Source: Venturia oleaginea
Lineage: Eukaryota > Ascomycota > Dothideomycetes > Venturiales > Venturiaceae
Assembly: GCA_013176395.1 (NCBI GenBank)
Contig: JABMLP010000001.1
Coordinates: 1,426,001 to 1,490,000, forward strand
DNA length: 64,000 nt
Direction of reading: 5' to 3'
Numbering within the stretch: position 1 is the first letter of the stretch; each line of letters begins with the position of its first letter. Under the pieces are notes generated by a model. The model was not told the origin of the DNA. It searched no databases and saw only the letters and a list, made by a program, of their open reading frames with translations. The position numbers and the translations under genes are program-made. This document shows, piece after piece, positions 34,187-44,800 of this stretch.

Positions 34187-34442
34187 TGTCACGGTACGAC
34201 CGCGGACAAGTCTCTCCCGCCGTTGGGGTGGCCCCACGGTTCGTGATCAAGGCAGACCCGTAGTTCTGCCGAGGAAAGGGTTTTAAAGCCTGCGTGGCTT
34301 CAATCAATCCGTAGCTCTTTGAGCTACGTCCTGTCGTCAAACCTGCCTGTTGGTTTGCCTGCCAGTTCGTATGTAGCCTGTTGAATGATACCTGTTCCTG
34401 CTGCTGCTCCTTCCTCCTGATACCCGAACCCGCCCCGTGACA
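34187..34442 (+). mobile_element. Solo LTR, family C (256 bp), plus orientation
   Basis: Begins TGTCACGGTACGACC and ends CCCGCCCCGTGACA; perfect 5-bp target duplication AGAAC (34182-34186, 34443-34447). The second copy, of the same length, lies inverted at 34592-34847. Confidence 0.85.
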
Positions 34443-34591
34443 AGAACCTAATAGAACTCTATAAAAGTTCTATTAGTTAGGGTCTCCAACGGGGCGACTC
34501 GACCCGCCCCGCCAAGGCCAGGGGCACCGGCTAGTAAACGGGGTGGGGGGAAACGGGTTTTTAGACGGTTTTTTTTAGAGAAACCTCTACT

Positions 34592-34847
34592 TGTCACGGG
34601 GCGGGTTCGGGTATCAGGAGGAAGGAGCAGCAGCAGGAACAGGTATCATTCAACAGGCTACATACGAACTGGCAGGCAAACCAACAGGCAGGTTTGACGA
34701 CAGGATGTAGCTCAAAGAGCTACGGATTGATTGAAGCCACGCAGGCTTTGAAACCCTTTCCTCGGCAGAACTACGGGTCTGCCTTGATCACGTGCCGTGG
34801 GGCCACCCCAACGGCGGGAAGGACTTGTCCGCGGTCGTACCGTGACA
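34592..34847 (-). mobile_element. Solo LTR, family C (256 bp), minus orientation
   Basis: Inverse copy of 34187-34442 with its own perfect target duplication CTACT (34587-34591, 34848-34852). The right duplication covers the TA and first two bases of the mariner element, so this LTR landed exactly across the mariner boundary and is younger than it. Confidence 0.85.
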
Positions 34848-34850
34848 CTA

Positions 34851-36348
34851 CTATGGTCTCTACGGAATTAAAGGTTAGCTGCACATCATCTGCAGGGGCC
34901 CTCAGGACTCCATTTTTCTCGTAGGTTCCAATTGTATTTGGTGTAATATACATCTGAATAAGCTACCATTTCGTATGCCAGCCATTTGCAGCAATCACGT
35001 CAAGGCACCTCTGATGCATACTTGCAATTAATCCAAAAAGAGCCTCCTCTGTAACCACCACGTCCCAGGCCGCCTGCACAATCCTACGTAGCTCAGGGTA
35101 GTCATATTCTTTATCTGGGTAACTCTCTTCAACGTAGTCCTTCATCCAGTTCCAGATGGTCTCAATTGGATTCAGATCTGGAGAGAAAGCCGGCCAATGA
35201 ATGAGGTAGATCCCTCTCCGTAAGAACTCCTCTTTTGTTATCTTTGCACCCGTGACCTGGAGCCCCATCCTGCATTAAGAGGAATCCCTTTTCTCGTACG
35301 TAGTCTGAAACCAGAGGGACCAGGTGTTCTGTATAGGTAGGACTACTGATAGAACCCCAGCTCTTCTCCCAAAAGAGAGAAGGTCCTCTTTCAATGCCTG
35401 AAAAGGAGCCCCAGAACATCCATCCTTTCTTCCGTAAAAACTTCTCAAGGATACAGTCAGGGTGGAGATATTCACACTTTTTTCGTGTCACATATTGCCT
35501 CCGGTGTCTCCCTCCTGTAACCCAAGTCTCATCAGACCACAGAATACGTGTCCAATCGTATAGGGACCAATTCAAGTGCTCGTGAGCGAAGGCAAGTCTC
35601 TCTTGGCGGTTTTCTTCGCTGAGTGGTGGTTTAACTCTTGCAATTCTTCGACAGTAGCCTCTTTTTTCAAGGGCTGCTCCAATTACTCTATCAGAGACTT
35701 TGAAATGACTGAAGTGGGTTGAGAGTTCTAGATAGGACATGAGGCGGTTCTTTTTACAGGCGGTGACAAAGGCTTCAAGCTCATCAACCTGTTCTTCGGA
35801 GAGGAGGGGTGTGGATCCCACATGGCCCTTTTTCTGCGGTGTAGGGTGGCCAAGAGCGATAGCTTTCTGAATTTGACGGAGAGAGATATCAACTTGAAGA
35901 GGAGGTTTGAGTGAAAGAAAGTAATCTCTGATTGCTGCAAACGTGAAGCTGACAAGATTGCCGTGTCAATTGCCGTACATTGGCATTTCAGAGAGAGAGA
36001 TTAAGGGGTCATGTTAAAGCGTCAATCTTCTGTATACTAGGTGGCTTCATCGCCTCTCAATTGAAGCCTCGTGCAATTCTCTCAATACATTGAAATCTCG
36101 TCAGAAGCCAGCGTCACGTAGAGTAAGAATCTTGAGCCTGGTATCGCGTGAAAGCTACTGACGGCGTTTCTTCTTTGGTGTAGCCATCTTCAGAGAGGAT
36201 GAAAAGAATGACTAATAGTAAGAATGGCTGAATGCGGGTTTAAAACACCAAAAATCGATGATATCATGTAATTTGAGCTTCATTCATAACCCCAGAGACC
36301 CCCCTGCAGATGATGTGCAGCTAACCTTTAATTCCGTAGAGACCATAG
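34851..36348 (-). mobile_element. Tc1/mariner-type DNA transposon (1,498 bp) with ~50-bp terminal inverted repeats
   Basis: Both ends carry CTATGGTCTCTACGGAATTA... in inverted orientation (34851 onward and up to 36348), the match extending for about 50 bp. TA dinucleotides flank both ends (34849-34850 and 36349-36350), the target duplication of this superfamily. It encodes a degenerate transposase on the minus strand. Confidence 0.9.
34963..36192 (-). pseudogene. Tc1/mariner DDE transposase, disabled
   Basis: The frame starts near 36192 with MATPKKKRRQ (nuclear-localisation-like) and soon meets several stops (first after RRQ). The body (35821-35162) holds the helix-turn-helix region and the catalytic WSDETWV and LMQDGAPGH. 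The last part (SPDLNPIETIWNWMKDYVEE) continues in another frame from about 35265, because of one extra G in a GGG run after GAPGH. The three DDD/E positions (SDE, QDG, SPD) are all recognisable. The stops and the frameshift make it non-functional. Confidence 0.88.
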
Positions 36349-36389
36349 TATATCTTTAGATCTAGTATAGGTATTTTAATTTTAGACTA

Positions 36390-36420
36390 ACGTATTCCAC
36401 CACCGAGCCGGCCACTTTTC
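36390..36420 (+). mobile_element. Displaced terminal end of the Fot1/pogo element at 25,039-25,773
   Basis: ACGTATTCCACCACCGAGCC followed by GGCCACTTTTC matches the end at 25,039-25,088 (without its 17-bp duplication). It is preceded by TA (36388-36389). It is the 5' end of the same Fot1 copy, moved here by the inversion. Confidence 0.75.
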
Positions 36421-38723
36421 TGTTACAGATCACCTCAAGGCTGAAGAGCAGGAAGGCAGGACTCGCAAAGAATGGTTGGGTAATAAGAAGTTATCGTTAG
36501 GACTGATAATGGAGGGGAATCCTTCGAGCACACAGGGTGGGACTGGTGCGACGGAGTCAGTCCTACAGGAGAATAGTACGTGCAAGAGTCACGTGATATC
36601 CCCACAGTTCCCACAGTTCTTGGCCTTGCCCACAGATCTGAAGAGCCAAGAAGTGTGGGAATACATCTTGGCACCCAGAAGCAGAAGGGTATATATGGAG
36701 GACGTTGGACAGACTTTTCTTTCTCTCGGTGTGGTTATCTCATGTTATGTTTCTCACATAGGAGCTTCTTCAACCTACTACATTGATTGATTGATTGATT
36801 TTATCCTACTCGGTTGCAGCCGCTTAATCAAGCAGCTATGTCCGGTTAGGAGGACTTCATCAGACAGCCGACACGTGATAGATTATATAATCCACCGCGC
36901 CCCACTTCGCCCCGTTCACTGAAACAAGACCAATTGTCCCCTCGGTCCTCCCTCTTTTCCCTTAACCAGTACCTCCAAATGCCCGCTGGCTCTTGTAGAT
37001 ACTGGTCACTCTGCTAGTATATCTGTGCTATGTAGACTCAAGAGGCAATGCCTCGTGTTTCGCTATCCTTCTACCTACAGTCTCCCTCTAATGCTCAGCT
37101 TTGTCTATCTGTTTCGCCTTATCCCTCAAGGCCAATGGGTTCCCTAAGTATGTTTCTGCTTGTGAAAGTTGCCTTACACCAGGTTCCTATGCGGCAGTGT
37201 ATTTGGTCGTGTGATGCTGGAGACAACAGTAACCATCGTAGTCGTGATTTCGCTGCTTGAGTGTGATACTCCGGGTATGCCCGTAGACGAGGCTGTCTGG
37301 TAGCTGCCGTATTGTATGGCGCCGATCGTGCTATAGACCTGCCGTCTTATAGTCGGAGCCTACCTGCTGCTAGTCGCTCTCCCTGCTTGCTATATCGCGC
37401 TCCTACTCTTGCCAATGCTATAACTGGGACGCAACAGTCTGGGGAGAGGCTCAAGGCTACGTCTGCTGGCTTGTAGGAGGGGATTTGCCGCCAATAAGCT
37501 CCTTCTATACGTCCTTACTGCTTACTGTGTTGCGCACCTACTCTTGCCAATGCCATAACTGGGACGCAACAGTTTGGGGAGAGGCTCAAGGCTCTGGACA
37601 TCAGCTTGCAGCAGGACGATTTGCGGAGACGATAGTAGATGAGATTCTCTAGCAGCTGCCGTATCGTGTCGCACCGATTGTGTTGTAGACCTGTCGTCTT
37701 ATAGTCGGAGCCTATCTGCTGCTAGTCGCTCTCCCTGCTTGCTATATCACGCTCCTACTCTTGCCAATGCCATAACTGGGACGCAACAGTCTGGGGAGAG
37801 GCTCAAGGCTACGTCTGCTAGCTTACAGAGAGGGGATTTGCCGCCAATAGGCTCCTTCTATGCGTCCTTACTACTTACTGTGTCGCGCACCTACTCTTGC
37901 CAATGCCATAACTGGGAGGCAACAGTTTGGGGAGAGGCTCAAGGCTCTGGGCAACAGCTTGTAGCAGGACGGTTTGCCAAGACGTTGGGAGAGGTTGTCT
38001 AGTCGTTGCAGTGGTGTGTGGTGCCGATTGTTGCACACCGGGCGTCTGGTGTTTGAGTTGTGTTGAAGATATTGCCGTTCTAGCGGTGACTCGTCGACTC
38101 GGAGCATTGCAGTGTCATCTGGGGTGATGGACTAGCCGGGAGATAGTGACTAGATGGTTGCTGTTGTCTTTGGTGGACGCATCGTTCGTGTAGCTTGCTC
38201 ATGTATTCGTCTGCTTGCTCTGCCGTGGCCGCGACGGCGACTCTAGAGGTATCTCATCGACGCTGAGGGACGCGCGATGGCCTCTAGAGGCCGGAGCGGC
38301 CACTGGCAGAGGTGTTTTGATGATCTTTAGATGATACTTCTGTAAATTCCAAAAATTGAGTTCTCGCTGTGTGCTGTTTTTTCTTCAACCTACTACAGTA
38401 ACGACCTTTTACTTAGATACAATCAAACACAAGAAGTCATATGCACACGAAGCAAGCCCACCCCCAACCTTCATACTAACCGACAAGCGTTCAGGATTGA
38501 TCTGAGGATCAAATCGGTTAGACGACAATTGAATTGGGAAATACATCGGACGGCTAGGATCTAGTGAGCCTCCAAAGAACCTGAGCAAGGGAAGGTACTT
38601 AAGGTAAGTACTTCCAGACTGATATTGCCCTTACCCCAAACCCGCGGACCAGAACAAGAGAACACAGGTGTCAAGAAGGTCTTGACATAATCAACTGTGT
38701 TGAGAAACGAGTTCCCCGTAACA
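36421..38723 (-). mobile_element. Solo LTR, family A, right copy, carrying the 1,598-bp retroposon
   Basis: TGTTACAGATC at 36421 and CCCCGTAACA at 38723 are the LTR A termini in minus orientation. Without the insertion it is about 688 bp. It lacks the LINE found in the left copy. The part at 36430-36640 differs noticeably from the other two LTRs, whereas 36,660-38,723 looks almost identical to the left copy. The flanks are TTTTC and TGCGT. Confidence 0.85.
36783..38380 (-). mobile_element. 1,598-bp unclassified retroposon, right copy (inverted)
   Basis: Exactly the same length and the same 17-bp flanking duplication (36766-36782 and 38381-38397) as the copy at 26117-27714, in opposite orientation. 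All open frames compared have identical translations, so the two copies are nearly identical in sequence. They descend from a single insertion event. Confidence 0.85.
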
Positions 38724-38752
38724 TGCGTCTTTCCAGCTACCGTCCCGTAATA
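38724..38752 (-). mobile_element. Solo LTR, family B, smaller piece of the split copy
   Basis: TGCGTCTTTCCAGCTACCGT and the following CCCGTAATA continue exactly where 33940-34091 stops, as shown by the intact copy at 1841-1870. The target duplication TCTGG follows at 38753-38757. Confidence 0.8.
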
Positions 38753-38870
38753 TCTGGTAACAAACTAACCCAAAATGGAAACATTCCGGTAAAACTTCTA
38801 AAACCCATAGAGAAACCAACAATACTAAGGAGGGTTAAGTTATTACTAGTAGTAGATGGTTGGTATATTA

Positions 38871-40253
38871 ACGTAGTTTATAGGCAAGTGACCCGCATAT
38901 GCATGTGGCCCGCCCCACCAAGTATACATACTTAAAACGGCAACTTTTTCAACAACAAAGCAATGCACGTCCTAGCATTATGTGCAAGTGATTGGCATAT
39001 GCTACACTTTGGTGGTGCTCGTTGCCGTACCTCGACTCGGTCCCTAGCCTCTACCTTAGTACGGCTAATTACTTCTCTCTCAATAAGAGATTGAGCCTCA
39101 GCCCCTGTAAGAATACCTCCCTTTGCTATATACAACCGTCGCTTTTCTCTCTTCCGTTTTTGACGCTGGTTCTCGCTTCGCAGCCTCTCATTTTCGTGCG
39201 TAAGGAGGACAGCGCTGTGCATCGCCATTTGGCAACCTTTTACAAGCTGGTTTAAGGCCTGATCCGTCGGAGAGGGAGGGCTCTGCGTACGGCGCTTAAG
39301 GTATTGCTTTAGGAGTGTTGTTTGGTGCTGTAATTGAGTGATATTGTGCGGTGTTTCTGAGGTCCAGGCTGGTCCCTGCGGGAGTAGCTGGGGCGACGGC
39401 TATCTCGTTTGTAGTCCAGCCGTTTTCGCTCACGCAAATTGCCCAGTCTGGTAGTAGAAGCCCGTTTTCGTATCAAGCTGTTTGGTGCATTACCGCCTCG
39501 AAGATAACGAGTGGTGGGACCGCAAACCCTCGCGCGCAGATTGCCTCAATTACCGTCACCCATTCACGGTTACCTGGCTGCGTGGTCCTAGGTCTCCCTG
39601 CCCTATCTGTACCCGTTATAACCTTTGCTGTTGAGACTACCCCCATCTGGAAGCCAGTCTCGTCGAAATTGTAGGTATCGTCATCTAGTATACCGTATTT
39701 GGCTTTCGTAAACTGTACGCGTTCAAACCAGGCTCGAATAAGTACTGGGTCTTCGCACTGAGAACGCTGGTAGTCGTACTTGCGGTTGCACTTTGATTTA
39801 ATTGAGTCGTGGCGATTGGTGAAGTTGGTAACCCAGACCTTGCCTACAGAGGCAGGTTGCTTGCGTTCAGCGAGTAAAAGACGCGCCATCTCTCGAACAG
39901 CAGCCGGCCTAGGTGGCATACCACGTTGGTCCATCGAGATAATCCATTGTACAAGGGTATCTTCTTCAGTAGGTAAGAGGAGGCGATTTGTAGCAATAGA
40001 ACCGAGTTTTGGTTGTACTCCGAGTAGACGGCGTTGTAGGGTCTTTCGCGCGACATCGTACGCGTTTGCAGCGGCTGTGTAAGATCGAAAATCGCCTCGC
40101 TTGTAGGCTTGAGCTGCTAGGTCAAGTCTACCTTCTTTGTACAAGGCTGCTTGCTGTTTTGAGGCTGACATAGTTGAAAGAAGTAGGTGAACGAGTCGAG
40201 TTCTGGTGGGGCGGGCCACATGCATATGCGGGCCACTTGCCTATAAACTACGT
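38871..40253 (-). mobile_element. Fot1/pogo element (1,383 bp), internally deleted
   Basis: Terminal inverted repeats ACGTAGTTTATAGGCAAGTG (38871 onward) and the reverse complement ending at 40253 extend for ~48 bp. They are flanked by TA on both sides (38869-38870, 40254-40255). Fot1-type elements are usually near 1.8-2 kb; this one lacks part of the transposase. Confidence 0.9.
38932..40171 (-). pseudogene. Fot1/pogo transposase with deleted catalytic core
   Basis: The frame starts at 40171 (MSASKQQAALYKEGRLDLAA), with the psq/CENP-B-like DNA-binding region. It continues through VGKVWVTNFTNRH and the first catalytic segment YNFDETGFQMGV to GNREWVTVIEAI. A TGA at 39473 breaks it; the next frame segment, DWAICVSENGWTTNEIA, is typical for the family. 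It then jumps to the C-terminal tail, losing the segment with the second and third catalytic acids. The tail ends with ENERLRSENQRQKRKREKRR and a zinc-knuckle-like CSICQSLAHNARTC. Not functional. Confidence 0.85.
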
Positions 40254-40282
40254 TAGCCCTGGTATCACTGTATAATATACGA

Positions 40283-40354
40283 TGTGACGGCATGGTATGG
40301 TGGCCATCTTTGTCACATGACAGCGTGTCGCAGCCACACTGTGGCGAGAGGAAC
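40283..40354 (+). repeat. 5' LTR remnant of the chromovirus
   Basis: Aligns with 46380-46451 with a few differences and then stops. The remaining ~108 bp of LTR and the start of the internal region are deleted. Confidence 0.85.
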
Positions 40355-40563
40355 GTTTACGACAATAAGCAGTCAAAACCGACCCCGACCTGACCAGAGA
40401 CACCGACCAGTCTCACAACCTTTTTTCTTTGAGCCGACCATTGCTCAACGACCGAGCCGACTATTGCTCACTGATTCGAAGCCGACCATTGCTTCCGAAA
40501 CGATGCACCGATCCGTCTCACGACCAAAACGACACAGTTACTCCCAAAAAAGTACGATTTGAG

Positions 40564-41876
40564 ATGGCGCCTTTCCGCTATAGTGGCGACACGCCTATGA
40601 CCCAGCTCCGAGAGGCTATTGAAGCTGCAGAGACTCCAGAGGACTTCGCCAAGTTGAACCTCCAGGCTCCAGAATACAATGCCGATAAGGCTACCCGCAT
40701 CGCTCACAGCAGGAAGGAAGACACCGACGACCTGATACTTGTAGTACCCTGGGCGGACGCGACTACGGGTTGGCTAGCAAGCGAAGCAACGATTGCGGCT
40801 GCTATTAATGACGACCAGTTGAAGCCACAGATGGTTAAAGAAATTCTTCGATGGATACATAGCAGCAACATCAAACAACAGCAGCTAGAGATCTGCCTAG
40901 ACCTGACGGATAGGTTAGCAGCGAAAGGAGGAGAACTCCTAAAGGCAAGAGATGCTACGATCGAAAGCAAGTCCGATGAACTCCGCCTACAGACGGCTAT
41001 GCTTAACAGTGCGGAGGAAGCACTAGCAAAAGAAAAGGAAGCTTGTGCGGCGATATTCGACAAGTATGAAGCTCTCAATATCAAATACAATGCGACCCGA
41101 CAGAGTTTGCGACAGAACCTCATATCGGGTGACGACTTGTCCGGATTTGGTTCTCGATCGGAAGGCGGCTTTTCGAAGATCAAACTTCCACACCCTGACC
41201 TATTGACCGACAAATACATTCCTACGGAGTACAAGCATTGGCGCAATGCGATGGAAAACAAGCAGAACGCAAAGAAGGCGTACAAGTCGCTGACTATGAA
41301 GCCCTACACCGACTTCCTGAACTTCAAGAATCAATTTGAGACCCTTGCGATGCAGTGCAAGGTAGACAATGACGATTGGAAGGAGGATATCCACGAGAAG
41401 CTGTATACCCGCCTCAAGGAAGGTACAGCAGGAGAAGCCGGCGACCCAGATCTGACCTACGAGAAGCTGTGCTTTAAGGCATCCAACCTTTCCCGAACCT
41501 ACATCCAGACACAAGAAGAGCGCAAGGCTCTCGACGCTGCAACTACGGCCAAGAATAACAGAAATTCGAACGGCAACCGACAGAACTCCTCGAACAACAC
41601 CGGTGCAGGTACGAGCACGCCTCAAGGGCAGGCCAGCGGTGGTGGAAACAATGGATTAGGTGGAGGTCGACGGGAGCGAGACCCCGAAAAAGCACGCGCA
41701 GCATTCAATCGCTACAAGGACGTAAGATTAAACATTGATCAGGCGGTCCAGTTGGCTCAGAGCGCAAGTGTTTCAAGTGTAAGAAGAAGGGACATTACAT
41801 GAAGGACTGCCCAGAGGCCTCCATCTCCGCAATGGATGGCGCTGGCGGGATTGAGTCAGAACACCCAAAAGCATAG
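40564..41876 (+). pseudogene. Chromovirus gag with a frameshift before its zinc knuckle
   Basis: About 410 residues from the ATG at 40564: an N-terminal helical region, a coiled-coil-like stretch (EEALAKEKEACAAIFDKYEA), then the capsid-like part (YIPTEYKHWRNAMENKQNAK). A Gly/Asn-rich linker follows. The knuckle CFKCKKKGHYMKDC is encoded at 41769-41810 but in another frame than the upstream part (which stops at about 41802), so one frameshift lies shortly before it, near 41,740-41,768. Confidence 0.85.
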
Positions 41877-41878
41877 AC

Positions 41879-44800
41879 ATGGTAAAAGTCACCATGCCAG
41901 GTCCTAGCAATCGAGATCTTTCTTTCCGATATCAGTTGCAAAACTTCAATGTCTCATCTCTTAAGTTGTTCGGCGGCAACGCTTTCACTTTCGATGTTAT
42001 CCTCTACTTCAACGGCATGGGTACCCGATCCCGAGCTCTTCTTGACACCGGAGCAAACGGTTATGCCTTCATTAACCGACGATGCGCACAGAAGCTGCAA
42101 CACCTACTCCCAAACTTGGATCGACGAGCCCTCGAGACACAAGCTACGGCGACCGGTTACAAAGGAAATCAGGAGGAGGCAATATCGCATGCAACGCTGT
42201 TGCACATGGAAATCGACGGAAGGCAGGAGTGCAACGTTCCTTTCCTGGAAGTAACATTTGGACACCACGATGTAATTTTGGGAAGGACGTAGATGGCTCA
42301 CAACAAGGTCCTACCGGATCCCGAGATGCAGCGCATTATCTGGAAGGATGGCCGAAAGAGAGAGACACCGATACAGAAGGTAGTGATGGTGGAGGAGGAT
42401 AGGAAAGTGACGGTTAATTCGGAGGCTATCCAGAACAATATCGACAAGAGAGAAAGGAGGATGAGACAGGATGATCGTCGGAGAGCCGGCAACCAGGCTA
42501 AACGGTTTCGGGACAACGTACAGCTGCTCAAACGGCCGAAATCGACCCGACCTCAATCTAACGAACTCGAGCCATCGATAGTAAGAAACGCGGAGTCAAC
42601 GCCACTGGTACGCGAGAATGATACGATCGACACTTCAGAAGAAGACGTCTCTGTAGACTCGGAAAGCAACACTGATAGTAGTTGTTCAGACCTCTCCAAT
42701 TTCGGTAACTACCAAGAAGACCTGCCGGTCAGATATTACCAGACACTGAAATGGGAGCAAGCAAGAGGCTAACGCATCATGGATAAGCAATTAAAGGCAG
42801 CCAGGACAGATATCAACGCCTAGGATTCGGGACACGATAGCTCAAAGATTGCGGGTAAGAAGCTTGACCTCTGTATGATCAACTCTTCAGGTTTCCGCTT
42901 GAACTTAAAAGACAAAGAAGTCACCGCTGGATCCATATCCTTGTATGAAATCGAAAAGAGGATGAGTGAGCTCAGAAAGGAACGAGGAATCGATTCCACT
43001 GAGGACCACCATGACCGTCTGAAAGTCGCCCTAGCAGCACTGCAAGGTGAACTCCCAGAGGACGAATCCCCGGAGATAAGGACAATGATCGAGAAGAAGC
43101 TACCTAGTAAGCATATGCTATACAAGGACTGCTTCTCAGAAGCAGACTCAAATCGACTGGCAGAACACCGAGAAGGCGTTGACCACGTTATTGTGTTGGA
43201 TGAAGGAAAGGCTGCGCCCGGTTTCTGTCCACTCTACAATATGTCCTTGGATGAGCTACAGTTTATCAAAGAATGGCTCTTGAAGAACTTGGGATCAGGC
43301 TTTATTGAGACCAGCTCGTCACCATTTTCATCACCTGTGCTCATTGTCAAGAAGCCCACACCCGAGGGGGAGAAGCAGAAGTTCCGTTTCTGTATTGATA
43401 CCGCATACTCAACACGCTCACAAAGAAAGACCGATATCCTATTCCGCTCATCACAGAGACAATGGCTAGATTGTCAAAGGCTAAGGTCTTTACAAAGCTA
43501 GATATCCGACAAGCTTTCCATCGAATTCGGATGGACCCGGACTCTGAAGACCTCACTACGTTCCGAACTCGCTACGGAAGCTTCAAATGCAAAGTCATGA
43601 TGGAAGGATTGGTCAATGGACCTGCTACATGGCAGAGATACATGAACACCATCCTGATGGACTACCTCGACGACTTCTGTACCGCTTACCTTGATGACAT
43701 TTTGATCTATTCAGAGGATCCCTTGGAGCATACGGCTCACGTACACAAAGTTCTTGAACGACTACGCGCTGCAGGACTCCAGGCAGATATTAAGAAAAGC
43801 GAATTCGATGTCACTGAGACAAAGTACCTTGGATTTATCATAAGTACCTTGGATTTATCATAAGTACCTTGGATTTATCATCAGTACCTCCGGTATACGC
43901 GTCGACCCAGACAAGGTAGCCATCGTCAAACACTGGAAGCAACCACGAACCGTGAAGCAGATTCAGTCTTTCATCGGTTTCTGTAATTTCTACAGACGCT
44001 TCATCCGAAATTTTGGAAGGCTGGCAAAACCACTTATCAGGCTAACCAGAAAGGATACCCCTTTCGACTTTGATGAAGATTGCATGGAGTCCTTTGAGAA
44101 GCTCAAGCATGCATTGACAACAGCTCCGTGCCTAGCCCTCTATGACCCATTCGCCGAAACCCGAATGGAGACCGACACATCCGATGGAGTAGTAGCAGGC
44201 ACTCTCTCTCTCCCAACTTGGAAAGGATGGCGAATGGCACCCTGTAGCTTTCTACAGCAAAACAATGGACACTCATGAACTGAATTACGAGATCCATGAC
44301 AAGGAGATGCTAGCGTTGATCCGAGGCCTGGAGGAGTGGAGTGCACTTCTTCGAGGAGCCCAATTACAATTTACCGCGATTACCGACCATCGTGCCCTGG
44401 AGTACTTTACGACAAAGAGGCTACTAAACCAACGGCAAGCACGTTGGGCTGATTTGATCTCTGGATACAACTTCAAGATCGTCTACCGGCCAGGCAAAGA
44501 AAATATCATTGCCGACGCTCTCTCTCGCAAGGCCGATGAACTGAAATCACAAAAGGCCAAAGCAAATGCGGCTAGAACTATGCAAATGGTAAAATATGAC
44601 CAGATTGGAGTGGAACTCTGCCCTCTGGACCTCGATAGCAACCAGATGTTGCTGGTGAATCGGTTACTCAAAGCGAACCGGGAATCTACTTCACTTGACG
44701 AATGGAGAATTCTCGCTCAGAAGGATTATACCTATTTGAGGTTACAGGACGGGCTGTTGCTCTACCAAGGAAGATTATTTGTGCCTGAAGACGACAACCT

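Noticed and set aside
25774..38723. A single giant DNA transposon with ~2.3-kb terminal inverted repeats carrying the LINE and mariner as cargo
   Set aside because: The outer flanks show no target duplication, the arms are LTRs with known insertions, and the inner/outer flank exchange explains the structure fully as an inversion.
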